Shown here piece by piece: positions 26,717 to 35,745 of a stretch of 64,000 nt of DNA. Origin of the DNA: CAVPCZ01 sp963779225 (GTDB lineage: Bacteria > Bacteroidota > Ignavibacteria > UBA10030 > UBA6906); the NCBI GenBank assembly GCA_963779225.1, contig CAVZWW010000001.1, forward strand, positions 620,001 through 684,000. Direction: 5' to 3'. The notes beneath the pieces are model-generated. The model saw nothing but the letters and a program-made list of their open reading frames with translations, was not told the DNA's origin and did no database searches. The position numbers and the translations under genes are program-made. Every line of letters starts with the position of its first letter. Within the stretch, counting starts at the first letter, position 1.

Positions 26717-27854
26717 ACCGCTCCGGCGCCGGGCCAGACTGTTGATGGCAGGCCAGGACCAGTTCGGGTATTTGACGGATAGCTACCAGTTCGCCTCACA
26801 CCTGCGCGACACATTCGAGATCACCTATCTCGGGCGGGACGAGGGGCTCCCGCGTGTGGCGATGGACGGTGTGAGGGTGGTGTATCTTTCCCGGGTTGGA
26901 GGTAAGCTGCGGGGTCTGCTGAAGTTTCTGGCCGGGGTGTTTCTGGAAATTCGCCGTGGGAAGTTTGATCTCGTCTATATCTCCCATTTCCCGGGTGCCG
27001 GCCTGTATCCGTTGTTCATGCCCGGGTGTGTGTTTGTGCTCGACGTGCGCTCAGGATATGTCCGGAAGGGCGGACTTATCCGGTGGATAATGAACCGGGA
27101 GATTCTCCTGGACAGCATGATGTTCCGGCATGTCACGGTAATATCGGAGAGTCTGCGGGAGGTCCTGGGGATCAACAAGAGCAAGGTACGTGTCGTACCG
27201 CTGGGAGCCGATATGCCGGAGCTGCCGCCCAGGCGCTTTGACGGTATGCATCTCCTGTATGTCGGCTCGCTCGAGGTCCGGCACATCGATCGAACGGTGG
27301 CCGGTTTTGCACGGTTCCACAGGGAGTTCCATACGCAGATTCCGCTGAGTTACGATATTGTCGGTTTCGGTCCGCCCGAGGTGGAGCAGACGCTACGTGC
27401 GGCGATAGTTGATTCGGGTTGTGCGGAGAGTATCACATTTCACGGTCGGGTTCCCTTGACGCAGCTCGGCCCGTTTCTGGCCCGTAACACGGTCGGCATT
27501 GCCTTCATCCCGATCGAAGATCACTATCAGTGCCAGCCGGCGACGAAGCTGTTCGAATATCTGCTTGCCGGCATGGCCGTGCTGGCCACCAGGACGTACG
27601 AAAATGCCCGGATTGTACGCGCGGAATCAGGCGTATTGATCGATGACACGGCGGATGCGGTGTACGGGGGATTGAAAGTGTTGCACGGGTGTCTCCACAC
27701 TTTTGATTCCCGCACGATTCGATTGACTGTTGCGGAATACACATGGGCACGCATTGTCCGGGAAAACCTGGCGCCCTATCTGCTTTCCGTTCTGGAAGAT
27801 CATCAAGCGGGGAGGCGCGTCGGGCATCGCGGCGTGCAGCCTGCCACACAATGA
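26703..27854 (+). CDS. Glycosyltransferase, GT4-like (GT-B fold)
   Basis: 383 aa from ATG 26703, overlapping the polymerase gene end by 14 bases; an ATG at 26598 in frame lies deeper in that gene. C-terminal half carries GT4 marks: VRVVPLGADMPELPP, LLYVGSLE, YDIVGFGPPEVE, ITFHGRVP and the donor-site IEDHYQCQPATKLFEYLLAGMAVLAT (E-x7-E-like). A cytoplasmic enzyme transferring a sugar from a nucleotide donor to the growing lipid-linked repeat unit. Donor and linkage cannot be read from sequence. Confidence 0.85.
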   Translation: MRRHEPLRRRARLLMAGQDQFGYLTDSYQFASHLRDTFEITYLGRDEGLPRVAMDGVRVVYLSRVGGKLRGLLKFLAGVFLEIRRGKFDLVYISHFPGAGLYPLFMPGCVFVLDVRSGYVRKGGLIRWIMNREILLDSMMFRHVTVISESLREVLGINKSKVRVVPLGADMPELPPRRFDGMHLLYVGSLEVRHIDRTVAGFARFHREFHTQIPLSYDIVGFGPPEVEQTLRAAIVDSGCAESITFHGRVPLTQLGPFLARNTVGIAFIPIEDHYQCQPATKLFEYLLAGMAVLATRTYENARIVRAESGVLIDDTADAVYGGLKVLHGCLHTFDSRTIRLTVAEYTWARIVRENLAPYLLSVLEDHQAGRRVGHRGVQPATQ

Positions 27855-27864
27855 AAGGATGTGT

Positions 27865-28986
27865 ATGAAAATTCCACCGGCACGTATCTTTTTCAGCGAA
27901 GCAGACCGTCGCACCATACTCCAGGGGATTGACGAAGCGCTGACCACCGGACAGCTCACGCTGGGCAAGCACGGGAAGCAGCTTGAAGAGGAGTTTGCCG
28001 CCTTCATCGGGACGAAACACGCCGTCGTCGTGAACAGCGGCACGAGTTCCATCCAGATTCCGATGCATATCTACGATGTCCGGGGGAAGGAAGTCCTTGT
28101 GCCCACGAACACGTTTTTTGCCACGGCACTGGGTGTCATGCATGCGGGCGGGATCGTGCGATTTGTGGACTGTGATCCGGCGACGTTCTCGGTGGATATG
28201 GCGAGTTTGCGCGGGGCGATTACCGAACGGACTGCCGGGGTGGTGGTGGTACATATCGGTGGCATCGTGACCCCGCACATGCAGGAGATTGTTGAGTTGT
28301 GCCGGCAGCGGAACATCTTTTTGTTCGAGGATGCCGCCCATGCCCATGGCAGCTCATACCGCGGCAGGAACGCCGGTACGTTCGGGGGAGCCTCTTCGTT
28401 TTCGTTCTATCCGACCAAGATTATCACGAGCGGTGAGGGCGGAGTTATCTGCACGGACTCCGATGTCATTGATCAGGAATCGCGCCTGTACCGGGACCAG
28501 GGGAAGGCGACATTTACGGCGAATATTCACAACAAGCTCGGATATAACTGGCGCATGAGCGAGCCGCATGCCATTATCGGCCTCACCCACTTCCGTCATC
28601 TCCCGGAATTCATTGCAGAACGGAACCGCCTGGCCGGAGTGTACAACCGCGCACTTGCCGGAATCCCGGGCATTGTGCCTCTGCGCCTGCCGGAAGGGAG
28701 TGTGAGCAACTATTACAAGTATATCGCCATGCTTGACGAGAAGATCGACCGGGCACGGCTGAAAAAAGTGTTGCGCGAGAAGTATGATGTCGGCCTCAGC
28801 GGCGAGGTGTATGAGCTTCCGGTACACCTGCAGCCCATTTTCGAGGGCAAATACAAGAAGGGCGATCTGCCACAGGCCGAATACCTGTGTGCGCATCATG
28901 TGTGTATGCCGCTGTACCAGCGCATGAGTGATGCGGACGCAGAGTACGTTGCAGAGAGTGTGCGTGCGGCGATGGCTCTTATGTGA
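27865..28986 (+). CDS. DegT/DnrJ/EryC1 family sugar aminotransferase
   Basis: 373 aa from ATG 27865 (AAAGGA six bases upstream). PLP-dependent fold-type I: NSGTSSIQ at the phosphate site, EDAAHAHGSSY with the PLP-ring Asp, and SFYPTKIITSGEGG with K185 as Schiff-base lysine. Family members transaminate keto-sugars on nucleotide carriers, for example in making 4-amino-4,6-dideoxy or 3-amino sugars. It sits before two SDR enzymes that could supply the keto intermediate. It is clearly distinct from the second DegT enzyme at 39224. Confidence 0.9.
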   Translation: MKIPPARIFFSEADRRTILQGIDEALTTGQLTLGKHGKQLEEEFAAFIGTKHAVVVNSGTSSIQIPMHIYDVRGKEVLVPTNTFFATALGVMHAGGIVRFVDCDPATFSVDMASLRGAITERTAGVVVVHIGGIVTPHMQEIVELCRQRNIFLFEDAAHAHGSSYRGRNAGTFGGASSFSFYPTKIITSGEGGVICTDSDVIDQESRLYRDQGKATFTANIHNKLGYNWRMSEPHAIIGLTHFRHLPEFIAERNRLAGVYNRALAGIPGIVPLRLPEGSVSNYYKYIAMLDEKIDRARLKKVLREKYDVGLSGEVYELPVHLQPIFEGKYKKGDLPQAEYLCAHHVCMPLYQRMSDADAEYVAESVRAAMALM

Positions 28987-29026
28987 ACGGCACCGGTATC
29001 CATAGTACATCTGATCAGGAGTTCCT

Positions 29027-29950
29027 ATGAAAATTATCGTCACCGGCGGATCGGGCTTCATCGGTTCGCACGTTGTGGATGAGTTGCTGGGGATGGGGCA
29101 TGAGGTCGTCATCTATGATCTGGAGGCGCCGCACTACGGACAGGGGTGTGCGTACGTCCGCGGTGATACACGGGACGTGGATCGCCTGACGCAGACCGCG
29201 CAGGGTGCGGAGGTGATCTACAACATTGCCGCCGAAGCAAATGTGAACAGGTTCTTCGACAGCCCCCTGTATTCCAGCGACATCACCGCACAGGCGACCG
29301 CATGCGTGCTGGAGGCTTCCCGCCGTGCCGGAAAACCACGCGTGATCCTGGCATCAACCGAATGGGTCTACGGTTCGCTGGCTGAGGAGGGGAGCGAGCA
29401 GATCACGGAAGATACCCCGTACGCGCGAAGCCCGGATCATCTTTACACGGCGGCCAAAATCGCCGCGGAGTTGTACTGCAAAACCTACCACAGGCTGTAC
29501 GGGGTTCCGTTCACGATCATGCGCTTCGGCATCCCGTTCGGGGAACGGGCGCGCTCGGAAACCGTAACGCCGATTTTTATCCGGAAGCTGCTCGCGGAAG
29601 AACAGATTACCATTCACGGAGACGGAAGCCAGTCGCGGCAGTTCATTTATGTGAAGGATCTTGCACAGGGCAATGCCGCCTGTACGCAACCGGCGGCGAT
29701 GAACGAGATCTTCAACATCAATGGACGCGAACGTATAACGGTGATCCAGATTGTGCGCACGCTGGAGGAAATCCTGGGCAAAAAGGCAAACGTCACCTTT
29801 GTGGAAGACCGCGCGGGCCAATTCAAGGGACGGTTCATCTCCTCCGAGAAGGCCCGGCGCCTTCTCGGGTGGGAGGTTCGCCTCGGATACCGGGAAGCGA
29901 TGGAACACTATGTCGGGTGGTACCTCAACACCATGGCCAGAGGGAAATAA
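29027..29950 (+). CDS. NAD-dependent nucleotide-sugar epimerase/dehydratase (extended SDR)
   Basis: 307 aa; ATG 29027 after CAGGAG. NAD site TGGSGFIG (6-13). The catalytic triad is S110/T111 (LASTEWVYG) with Y140-x3-K144 (YTAAK). Substrate-domain motifs are RFGIPFGERARSETVTP and RQFIYVKDLAQG, as in GalE- and RmlB-like enzymes. It probably epimerises or dehydrates a UDP/dTDP/GDP-sugar for the local glycan. STEWVYG in place of the usual S-(S/T)-x-x-VYG suggests a subfamily of its own. Confidence 0.87.
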   Translation: MKIIVTGGSGFIGSHVVDELLGMGHEVVIYDLEAPHYGQGCAYVRGDTRDVDRLTQTAQGAEVIYNIAAEANVNRFFDSPLYSSDITAQATACVLEASRRAGKPRVILASTEWVYGSLAEEGSEQITEDTPYARSPDHLYTAAKIAAELYCKTYHRLYGVPFTIMRFGIPFGERARSETVTPIFIRKLLAEEQITIHGDGSQSRQFIYVKDLAQGNAACTQPAAMNEIFNINGRERITVIQIVRTLEEILGKKANVTFVEDRAGQFKGRFISSEKARRLLGWEVRLGYREAMEHYVGWYLNTMARGK

Positions 29951-29951
29951 C

Positions 29952-31328
29952 ATGAAGCATCCGCTTCCGCTCATCGAGCGGCATACCTCGATAAAGGAAT
30001 CTATCCGGAAGATCGAAAGAAGCCCGTACAACACCGCGTTTATCGTGAACGAGCAGGGTGTATACCTGGGGGGAGTCTTCATCAGCGATCTGCGCCGCCT
30101 GCTCATCAGCGGCGTAAGCGCCGAGGCTGAGGTAGGCGCCTACCCTGTGAAGTATACGTACACCCTGTCCGACTCTTCCCGTACCGAGCGGGAGGTCGTG
30201 GAGGCCCTGGTTGCGGATCTCCGGCTGCACGGCGTGAATTATGTTCCTGTCGTGAGTTCGATAGGGGAAATCGTGGATACCGTATCCGTCGACGATCTCA
30301 CGGCCGCCAGCGCCGGGACGGGTGCCCGGGAGACCCGGGACCATGAAAAGAAAGTGCTGGTGGTGGGCGGGGCCGGTTACCTCGGGAGCATCCTCACGCG
30401 TAAGCTCCTCGGGCGCGGCTACCGCGTACGGGTTCTGGACAGTTTCATCTACGGACGGCGTTCGCTGGAAGACCTGACCTCCGACAACAAGCTGGAAATC
30501 GTGGAGGGTGACCTGCGCAATATTCACACCTGTGTCAATGCGCTGGAAGGCGTCAACGCCGTGGTTCTGCTAGCGGCCATTGTGGGCGACCCGGCGTCAA
30601 AGGTGCGGCCCACGGAAACCATCGAAACCAACGTCCTCGCCGCACAGGCTCTGGCAATGGCGGCGAAGCTCCAGCATATCACACGGTTCGTCTATGCTTC
30701 AACATGCAGTGTCTACGGTGTTGGCAGCGATCTGCTGGATGAACAGGCGCCACTGAATCCCGTCTCGCTGTACGCCCGCACCAAAATCGCATCGGAACAG
30801 ATCATCCTTGCCATGGGAGATCACTACTTCGCTCCGACGATCCTCAGGATGGGCACGCTCTACGGATTCTCACCACGTATGCGCTTCGACCTGGTCGTGA
30901 ACACGATGAGCATGAAGTCATTCACGGACAAGAAGATTCAGGTGTTCGGAGGTTCACAGTTCCGGCCGTTGCTGCACGTGGAAGACGCTGCCGAGGTCTA
31001 CATCCGCTGCATCGAAGCCGACCTCAAGGATGTCGGCAATCAGGTCTTTAATGTGGGATCCGACGAACAGAACTACCAGATCGATCAGATTGCGGAGATG
31101 GTCGGGACAACGCTTGGAGGTATTCCTATCCATCGTGACGACACGAGTCTGGACGCCCGCGATTACCGGGTTTCCTTTGCCAAGATACGTGACGTTGTCG
31201 GCTTCCGCCCGGCCGGGTCTGTCCCGGGAGCGGCGACCGCGATCTATGGCAAGCTGCAGGATGGCACGATCAAAAATCCTGTACACCGGATCTACTACAA
31301 TCACTATTTTGATGCGACGGAAGAGTGA
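29952..31328 (+). CDS. CBS-pair/SDR fusion: nucleotide-sugar epimerase-dehydratase with regulatory domain
   Basis: 458 aa, starting 2 bases after the previous stop. Residues 1-120 look like a tandem CBS module (SIKESIRKIERSPYNTAFIVNEQGVYLGGVFISDLRRLL, then VNYVPVVSSIGEIVDTVSVDDL). From ~134 there is a complete extended SDR: VVGGAGYLG (137-145), ASTCSVYG, Y274-x3-K278, RMGTLYGFSPRMRFDLVVN and RPLLHVEDAA. CBS pairs bind adenosyl nucleotides and usually regulate. In sugar loci I know them fused to nucleotidyltransferases rather than to an SDR. The simplest reading is an allosterically controlled sugar-nucleotide enzyme. Confidence 0.82.
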   Translation: MKHPLPLIERHTSIKESIRKIERSPYNTAFIVNEQGVYLGGVFISDLRRLLISGVSAEAEVGAYPVKYTYTLSDSSRTEREVVEALVADLRLHGVNYVPVVSSIGEIVDTVSVDDLTAASAGTGARETRDHEKKVLVVGGAGYLGSILTRKLLGRGYRVRVLDSFIYGRRSLEDLTSDNKLEIVEGDLRNIHTCVNALEGVNAVVLLAAIVGDPASKVRPTETIETNVLAAQALAMAAKLQHITRFVYASTCSVYGVGSDLLDEQAPLNPVSLYARTKIASEQIILAMGDHYFAPTILRMGTLYGFSPRMRFDLVVNTMSMKSFTDKKIQVFGGSQFRPLLHVEDAAEVYIRCIEADLKDVGNQVFNVGSDEQNYQIDQIAEMVGTTLGGIPIHRDDTSLDARDYRVSFAKIRDVVGFRPAGSVPGAATAIYGKLQDGTIKNPVHRIYYNHYFDATEE

Positions 31329-31398
31329 CGACCGCCCGGACTTCGCAGAAGGGAACGGCGATGGGTGACCGAATCTGTCACGGACGTTCAGGGGCTGT

Positions 31399-32076
31399 AT
31401 GAGCATTCGCGATCACCTTTCCCATCGTCTCCGTTCGGCCGCACGCAATGTACGCCGGATGCTCGGGTTGAGTCCGATGCAATCCGTCATGCGCGAGTTC
31501 CAGGGCAGGGGGGTCCGGCTGGGAGACCTGCGGGCACTCGAGTGTTTCGCCTTTGACGGCCACATGCATACCGTCGACTATGCACCATCGGTCCGTGCAC
31601 TCGAAGTATGGGAGATCAACAAGGGCCACGAGGCCGCCCTGCGCCGGACGTTTCCTACGGCGGTCGTGCGCATCACGGACACCTACAGGCAGGTGGAGGA
31701 ATCCACGGACCGGTTTTCGCTGATCGTGGTGGATAACTCTCCGGTTCATGGAGCCCACATCGAGCACTTTGACCTTTTTCCGAATATTTTCCGCCTGGCT
31801 GCCGACACGTGCTACATGGTGCTGGACACCATTCCCGAGCTGAATGACTCCGTCCGCATTGCGTATCCGGAGATGTTCCGGGAAAGTACGTTGGGTGCAC
31901 GCAAGGCCTTTTACGGTGTCGACGATCCCGAACGTGTGACTGCCGGGCGGATGGAAGAAGTGTACGTCACGATGGCCCGCCGGGCAGGCTTCTCTGTCTC
32001 CTGGTCGTTCCGGAGAAAACGGAACAACATCATCACGTATCTGGCCCTGGCGCTGGCCAAGCACCCTCTTGTGTGA
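31399..32076 (+). CDS. Unknown protein, possible degenerate class I methyltransferase fold
   Basis: 225 aa. I do not recognise a named family. The order LEVWEINKGHEAALRRTFP, then DRFSLIVVDNSPVHG, then ADTCYMVLDTIPE mimics the strand pattern of a SAM-dependent methyltransferase (E after strand 2, D-N-S after strand 4). The glycine-rich motif I is absent: the preceding segment is RALECFAFDGHMHTVD. It lies between the SDR fusion and a GT4 enzyme, so it presumably acts on the glycan or its lipid carrier. Confidence 0.6.
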   Translation: MSIRDHLSHRLRSAARNVRRMLGLSPMQSVMREFQGRGVRLGDLRALECFAFDGHMHTVDYAPSVRALEVWEINKGHEAALRRTFPTAVVRITDTYRQVEESTDRFSLIVVDNSPVHGAHIEHFDLFPNIFRLAADTCYMVLDTIPELNDSVRIAYPEMFRESTLGARKAFYGVDDPERVTAGRMEEVYVTMARRAGFSVSWSFRRKRNNIITYLALALAKHPLV

Positions 32077-32130
32077 GGGATCACGCTGACGCAGGGAATC
32101 ATGATATCCTGGTCTTCCGTAGCGTAACCT

Positions 32131-33264
32131 ATGAGAATCTTGTTTCTGGTTTGTTCAGTAACGGCACACGATGAAAAATTCGTCCGTAGTCTCTCGGCGG
32201 GCGGCTATGAAACGCGGATTTTCTCTTTTCACCAGAGACGGGTGGATGACCACCTGGCGTCGTTGCCGCACATCTCTGTGGAAACAATTCCCCTGCGCGT
32301 GCTGCCGCGGCTGCAACGGTTTCTGCCGCTCCACCTTCTCCCCAGGTTGAAGGCGTGTATCCGGGACTTCCGGCCCGATGTCATTCACGCGGGGAACACC
32401 TGGAACGAGTCGTTTCTGGGCGCGCTGTCCGGATTCCATCCGTTGCTGGTGATGCCGTACGGATCGGACGTGCTGATGGACACCCAGCGGAATTTCTGGT
32501 TCCGGTTCGCCAACAGCCGTGTGTTCAAGTCGGCTGACTGGGTGACCGTTGACGCCGAGCATGTCCAGAAGAAGGTGATCCATGATTTTCAGTACCCAGC
32601 CGACCGTATCACGATCATCCCCTGGGGAATCGACGTTGAAGCCATTGCCGGGGAGAAGGTGCGTTCCCGGGAGCGTGTCAGATCCGAGCTGGGATGGCAG
32701 AGAAACTTTGTGGTGATCATGACGCGGAACCACGAACCCGTGTACGGCGTCGACGTCTTCCTGAAGGCAATGGAAACCGTGGTGCGGGACAACCCGGCCG
32801 TGCGCGTGTTGTTGATCGGCGGCGGAGCGCTGACCGACGATTTCAGGAGCTTCGTCCGCGAACGGGGGTTGGAGGAGTGCATCCGCTTCACCGGGAAAAT
32901 GCCGTATGCATCCCTTCTGCAGCACCTGCAGGCGGCAGATCTCTACGTGTCCTCCTCCCATAGCGACGGTACCTCCGTTTCCCTGCTGGAAGCAATGGCC
33001 AGCGGACTCTCGGCCGTTCTCACCGACGTGCCGTCCAATCTGGAGTGGGTCCGGAGCGGGCTCAACGGGGAGATTGTTCCGCGCGGCGATCATGCGGCGC
33101 TTGCGCGGCGGGTGCTTGCGCTTGCGGCGGACCCGGTGCGGAATGCGGCGTACGGTGCAAAGAATCTTGCCATCGTGCGGGAGCGCGGTGACTGGAAGAA
33201 AAACTTCGCAGCCATTGAAGGTATCTATCACACGCTTATGAACAGAGAGAGGCGCGGCGGATGA
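32131..33264 (+). CDS. Glycosyltransferase family 4
   Basis: 377 aa GT-B enzyme. An N-terminal acceptor domain (RILFLVCSVTAHDEKFVRSL, VIHAGNTWNESF, LVMPYGSDVL) precedes a donor domain with ITIIPWGIDVE, VVIMTRNHEPVYGVDVFLKA, LLIGGGAL, IRFTGKMPY and SHSDGTSVSLLEAMASG. The last contains the E-x7-E signature. No strong Shine-Dalgarno. The last codons overlap the next ATG (ATGA). Confidence 0.9.
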   Translation: MRILFLVCSVTAHDEKFVRSLSAGGYETRIFSFHQRRVDDHLASLPHISVETIPLRVLPRLQRFLPLHLLPRLKACIRDFRPDVIHAGNTWNESFLGALSGFHPLLVMPYGSDVLMDTQRNFWFRFANSRVFKSADWVTVDAEHVQKKVIHDFQYPADRITIIPWGIDVEAIAGEKVRSRERVRSELGWQRNFVVIMTRNHEPVYGVDVFLKAMETVVRDNPAVRVLLIGGGALTDDFRSFVRERGLEECIRFTGKMPYASLLQHLQAADLYVSSSHSDGTSVSLLEAMASGLSAVLTDVPSNLEWVRSGLNGEIVPRGDHAALARRVLALAADPVRNAAYGAKNLAIVRERGDWKKNFAAIEGIYHTLMNRERRGG

Positions 33265-34442
33265 ACTACACCGACACCCCCTATTGGCAATCGCTCCAGC
33301 GCCTGGACAGGTGGCTTGTCGGGCATGACTACAAGGCCTATGACCCCTTTGACGGTCTCTCGTCGTTCCTGCGTCCGCTGACCCTCTACAAGAAATTTCC
33401 GCAGCAGGTATTGCAGCAGTTTGTGCGGCGCAATCCGTTCAACCTCCGTCCACTGCTCGGCATCAAACCGCATGTCAGCACGAAGGGGATGGGTTTTCTG
33501 GCAGGCGGATACCTGCAACTCGCGCAAGTGACGGGCGAGGAGCGTTACCGCGAGCGCACCCGCTGGGCGTTTGACTGGCTGATGCAGAACAATTCGCCGG
33601 GATACACGGGGTATTGCTGGGGAAACGCGTTTGACTACATCTCTCGCGGTTCGGATATTCCGAAGCATGCGCCCACGGTGGTCTGGAGCGGCCTCATCGG
33701 CCATGAATTTGTCGAGGCATGGCGGACACTGCGTGAACAGCGGTATCTGGACGTGGTGCGGGGCATCGCACGTTTTATCGTCACCGATCTGCCGCGTTTT
33801 GCCGTGCCCGACGGAGTGTGCATCAGCTATGTCACCGATGCGAAGTTGTATGTCCACAATGCCAATCTTCTCGGTGCGCGTATGCTGGCCGAGGCATACA
33901 GGGAAACGGGTGAGCGCGAGTATCTCGATATTGCCACAAGCGCGGTGCGTGCGAGCGCCCTCTCGCAGCTCCCCAACGGTGCCTGGTATTACGGCGAAGA
34001 TCCCATGTACCACTGGATCGATAACTGGCACACGGCGTACAATCTTGATGCGATCCTGGGATATCAAATCAACAGCGGGAACACGGAGTTCCAGTCTGTT
34101 CTGGACAAGGGGCTGCAGTTCTATGTGGAGCATTTCTTTACCCCGGAGGGGGCGCCGAAGTACTACTGGGATCGGGCCTACAAGTTCGACATTCAGAGCG
34201 CGTCCCAGGCGATCGATACGCTGACCCTGTTCAGCAGGCATTTCCGGAGGCCGGATCTACTGGATCTTGCGGAGAAGGTGGCGCGATGGACGATCGCGAA
34301 CATGCAGGACCCCACCGGATATTTCTATCTCTGGAAGAATTCGTGGTTCACCAACCGCACGCCCACGATGCACTGGGGCGCGTCGACGATGTTTCATGCA
34401 CTCGCACACCTACTACGAGAGAGGACAACCCGTGAACATTAG
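33261..34442 (+). CDS. (alpha/alpha)6-barrel protein, glucuronyl epimerase/hydrolase-like
   Basis: 393 aa, overlapping the GT4 stop by 4 bases. Regularly spaced helical motifs (GMGFLAGGYLQLAQVTGEERY, LGARMLAEAYRETGEREYL, SWFTNRTPTMHWGASTMFHALAHLL, NWHTAYNLDAILGY) indicate a six-hairpin toroid, as in GH88/GH105, AGE epimerases and D-glucuronyl C5-epimerases. It has no signal peptide, so it would act in the cytoplasm. It overlaps the nucleotide-sugar dehydrogenase gene (uronic acid synthesis), which suggests action on a uronic-acid-containing intermediate. The exact reaction is not known. Confidence 0.6.
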   Translation: MNYTDTPYWQSLQRLDRWLVGHDYKAYDPFDGLSSFLRPLTLYKKFPQQVLQQFVRRNPFNLRPLLGIKPHVSTKGMGFLAGGYLQLAQVTGEERYRERTRWAFDWLMQNNSPGYTGYCWGNAFDYISRGSDIPKHAPTVVWSGLIGHEFVEAWRTLREQRYLDVVRGIARFIVTDLPRFAVPDGVCISYVTDAKLYVHNANLLGARMLAEAYRETGEREYLDIATSAVRASALSQLPNGAWYYGEDPMYHWIDNWHTAYNLDAILGYQINSGNTEFQSVLDKGLQFYVEHFFTPEGAPKYYWDRAYKFDIQSASQAIDTLTLFSRHFRRPDLLDLAEKVARWTIANMQDPTGYFYLWKNSWFTNRTPTMHWGASTMFHALAHLLRERTTREH

Positions 34443-35745
34443 CATTTTTGGTCTCGGCTATGTCGGCACGGTGTCCGCCGTCTGCCTCGCGAAGCTTGGC
34501 CATAGGGTGATCGGCGTTGATACCAATCCCTTGAAGGTGGAAATGATCAACAAAGGTCTTTCCCCCATCGTGGAGCCGGGTGTTGATACCATGCTCCAGC
34601 AGGCGATCAGTGAGGGGCGGCTCTCCGCAACGACGAATCTGACCGAGGCTGTTCAGCAAACGGACATCAGTCTCGTCTGTGTCGGCACACCCAGCAGTGC
34701 GAACGGGAGTCTGAACCTGGACCAGGTGATGCGTGTGGCCGAGCAGGCCGGCCAGGCGATCCGACTGAAAACGACATACCACGGGCTGGTCATCCGGAGC
34801 ACCGTGCTTCCCGGGACCGTTGACAAAGCAGGGGCGATCATCGCGCGCGAATCGGGCAAGCAGCTCGGACGGGATTTCGGCGTGGCAGACAACCCGGAAT
34901 TCCTTCGCGAGGGGACATCGATCTTCGATTTCGAGAACCCGCCCTACACGGTGGTCGGCGGATCAGACGACACGATCGTGAACATGCTCGTTGAAATGTA
35001 CCGGGGCGTCAACGCCCCCTTCCATGCGGTCAAGATCCGCGAGGCCGAAATCCTCAAGTACGCATGCAACGCTTTTCATGCGGTAAAAGTGACGTTTGCT
35101 AACGAGATCGGGGCAATCAGCAAGAGGCTCGGGATCGACAGCCACGTGGTGATGGAGATATTTGTGGAGGACACCAAGCTGAACATCTCGCCCTACTACC
35201 TGAAGCCGGGATTCGCATTCGGGGGTTCCTGCCTGCCGAAGGACGTCCGCGCGATGAGCTACGAAGCGCGGCGTCTGGATATTGCGGCGCCTCTTCTCCA
35301 GTCGCTGATGTCCAGTAACGAGGCCCAGATGCAGCGGGTGGTCGACTGGGTGGTGCAGACCAAACGGAAGAAGATCGGCGTCCTCGGATTGAGCTTCAAG
35401 CACGACACGGACGATCTTCGAGAGAGCCCGATCGTGAATGTTGTGGAATCACTGTTCGGGAAGGGGTATGATCTGGCGATTTACGACGCCAACGTCAATA
35501 TCGCCCGCCTCATGGGTGCAAACAAATCGTACATCGAGCAGGAGATCCCGCACATCTCCTCGCTGATGAAGGAGAGTATTGAAGAAGTCCTGAACCACGC
35601 GGACGTTCTCCTGATCGCCAACAAGGGGGCCGGATTCCGCGAGGTACTGGGAAAGTTGAGACCCGGACAAATGGTCTATGACCTGGTCCGCATCACGGAT
35701 GACTGGAACATCGCTCATGGACACTACGAAGGTATTTGCTGGTAA
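34432..35745 (+). CDS. GDP-mannose/UDP-glucose 6-dehydrogenase (AlgD-like)
   Basis: 437 aa from GTG 34432, overlapping the previous gene by 11 bases. NAD site ISIFGLGYVGTVSAVCLAK; GVDTNPLKVEMINKG; CVGTPSSANGSLNL; NPEFLREGTSI; and FAFGGSCLPKDVRAM with C267 as catalytic thiol. That position and overall length match AlgD GDP-mannose dehydrogenases closely. It oxidises C6 of a nucleotide sugar in two NAD steps to a uronic acid. A UDP-glucose or UDP-HexNAc substrate cannot be excluded. Confidence 0.9.
   Translation: MNISIFGLGYVGTVSAVCLAKLGHRVIGVDTNPLKVEMINKGLSPIVEPGVDTMLQQAISEGRLSATTNLTEAVQQTDISLVCVGTPSSANGSLNLDQVMRVAEQAGQAIRLKTTYHGLVIRSTVLPGTVDKAGAIIARESGKQLGRDFGVADNPEFLREGTSIFDFENPPYTVVGGSDDTIVNMLVEMYRGVNAPFHAVKIREAEILKYACNAFHAVKVTFANEIGAISKRLGIDSHVVMEIFVEDTKLNISPYYLKPGFAFGGSCLPKDVRAMSYEARRLDIAAPLLQSLMSSNEAQMQRVVDWVVQTKRKKIGVLGLSFKHDTDDLRESPIVNVVESLFGKGYDLAIYDANVNIARLMGANKSYIEQEIPHISSLMKESIEEVLNHADVLLIANKGAGFREVLGKLRPGQMVYDLVRITDDWNIAHGHYEGICW

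Noticed and set aside
32155..33231. 358-codon minus-strand ORF
   Set aside because: Antisense to a GT4 gene with full donor-site motifs; no protein-like features.
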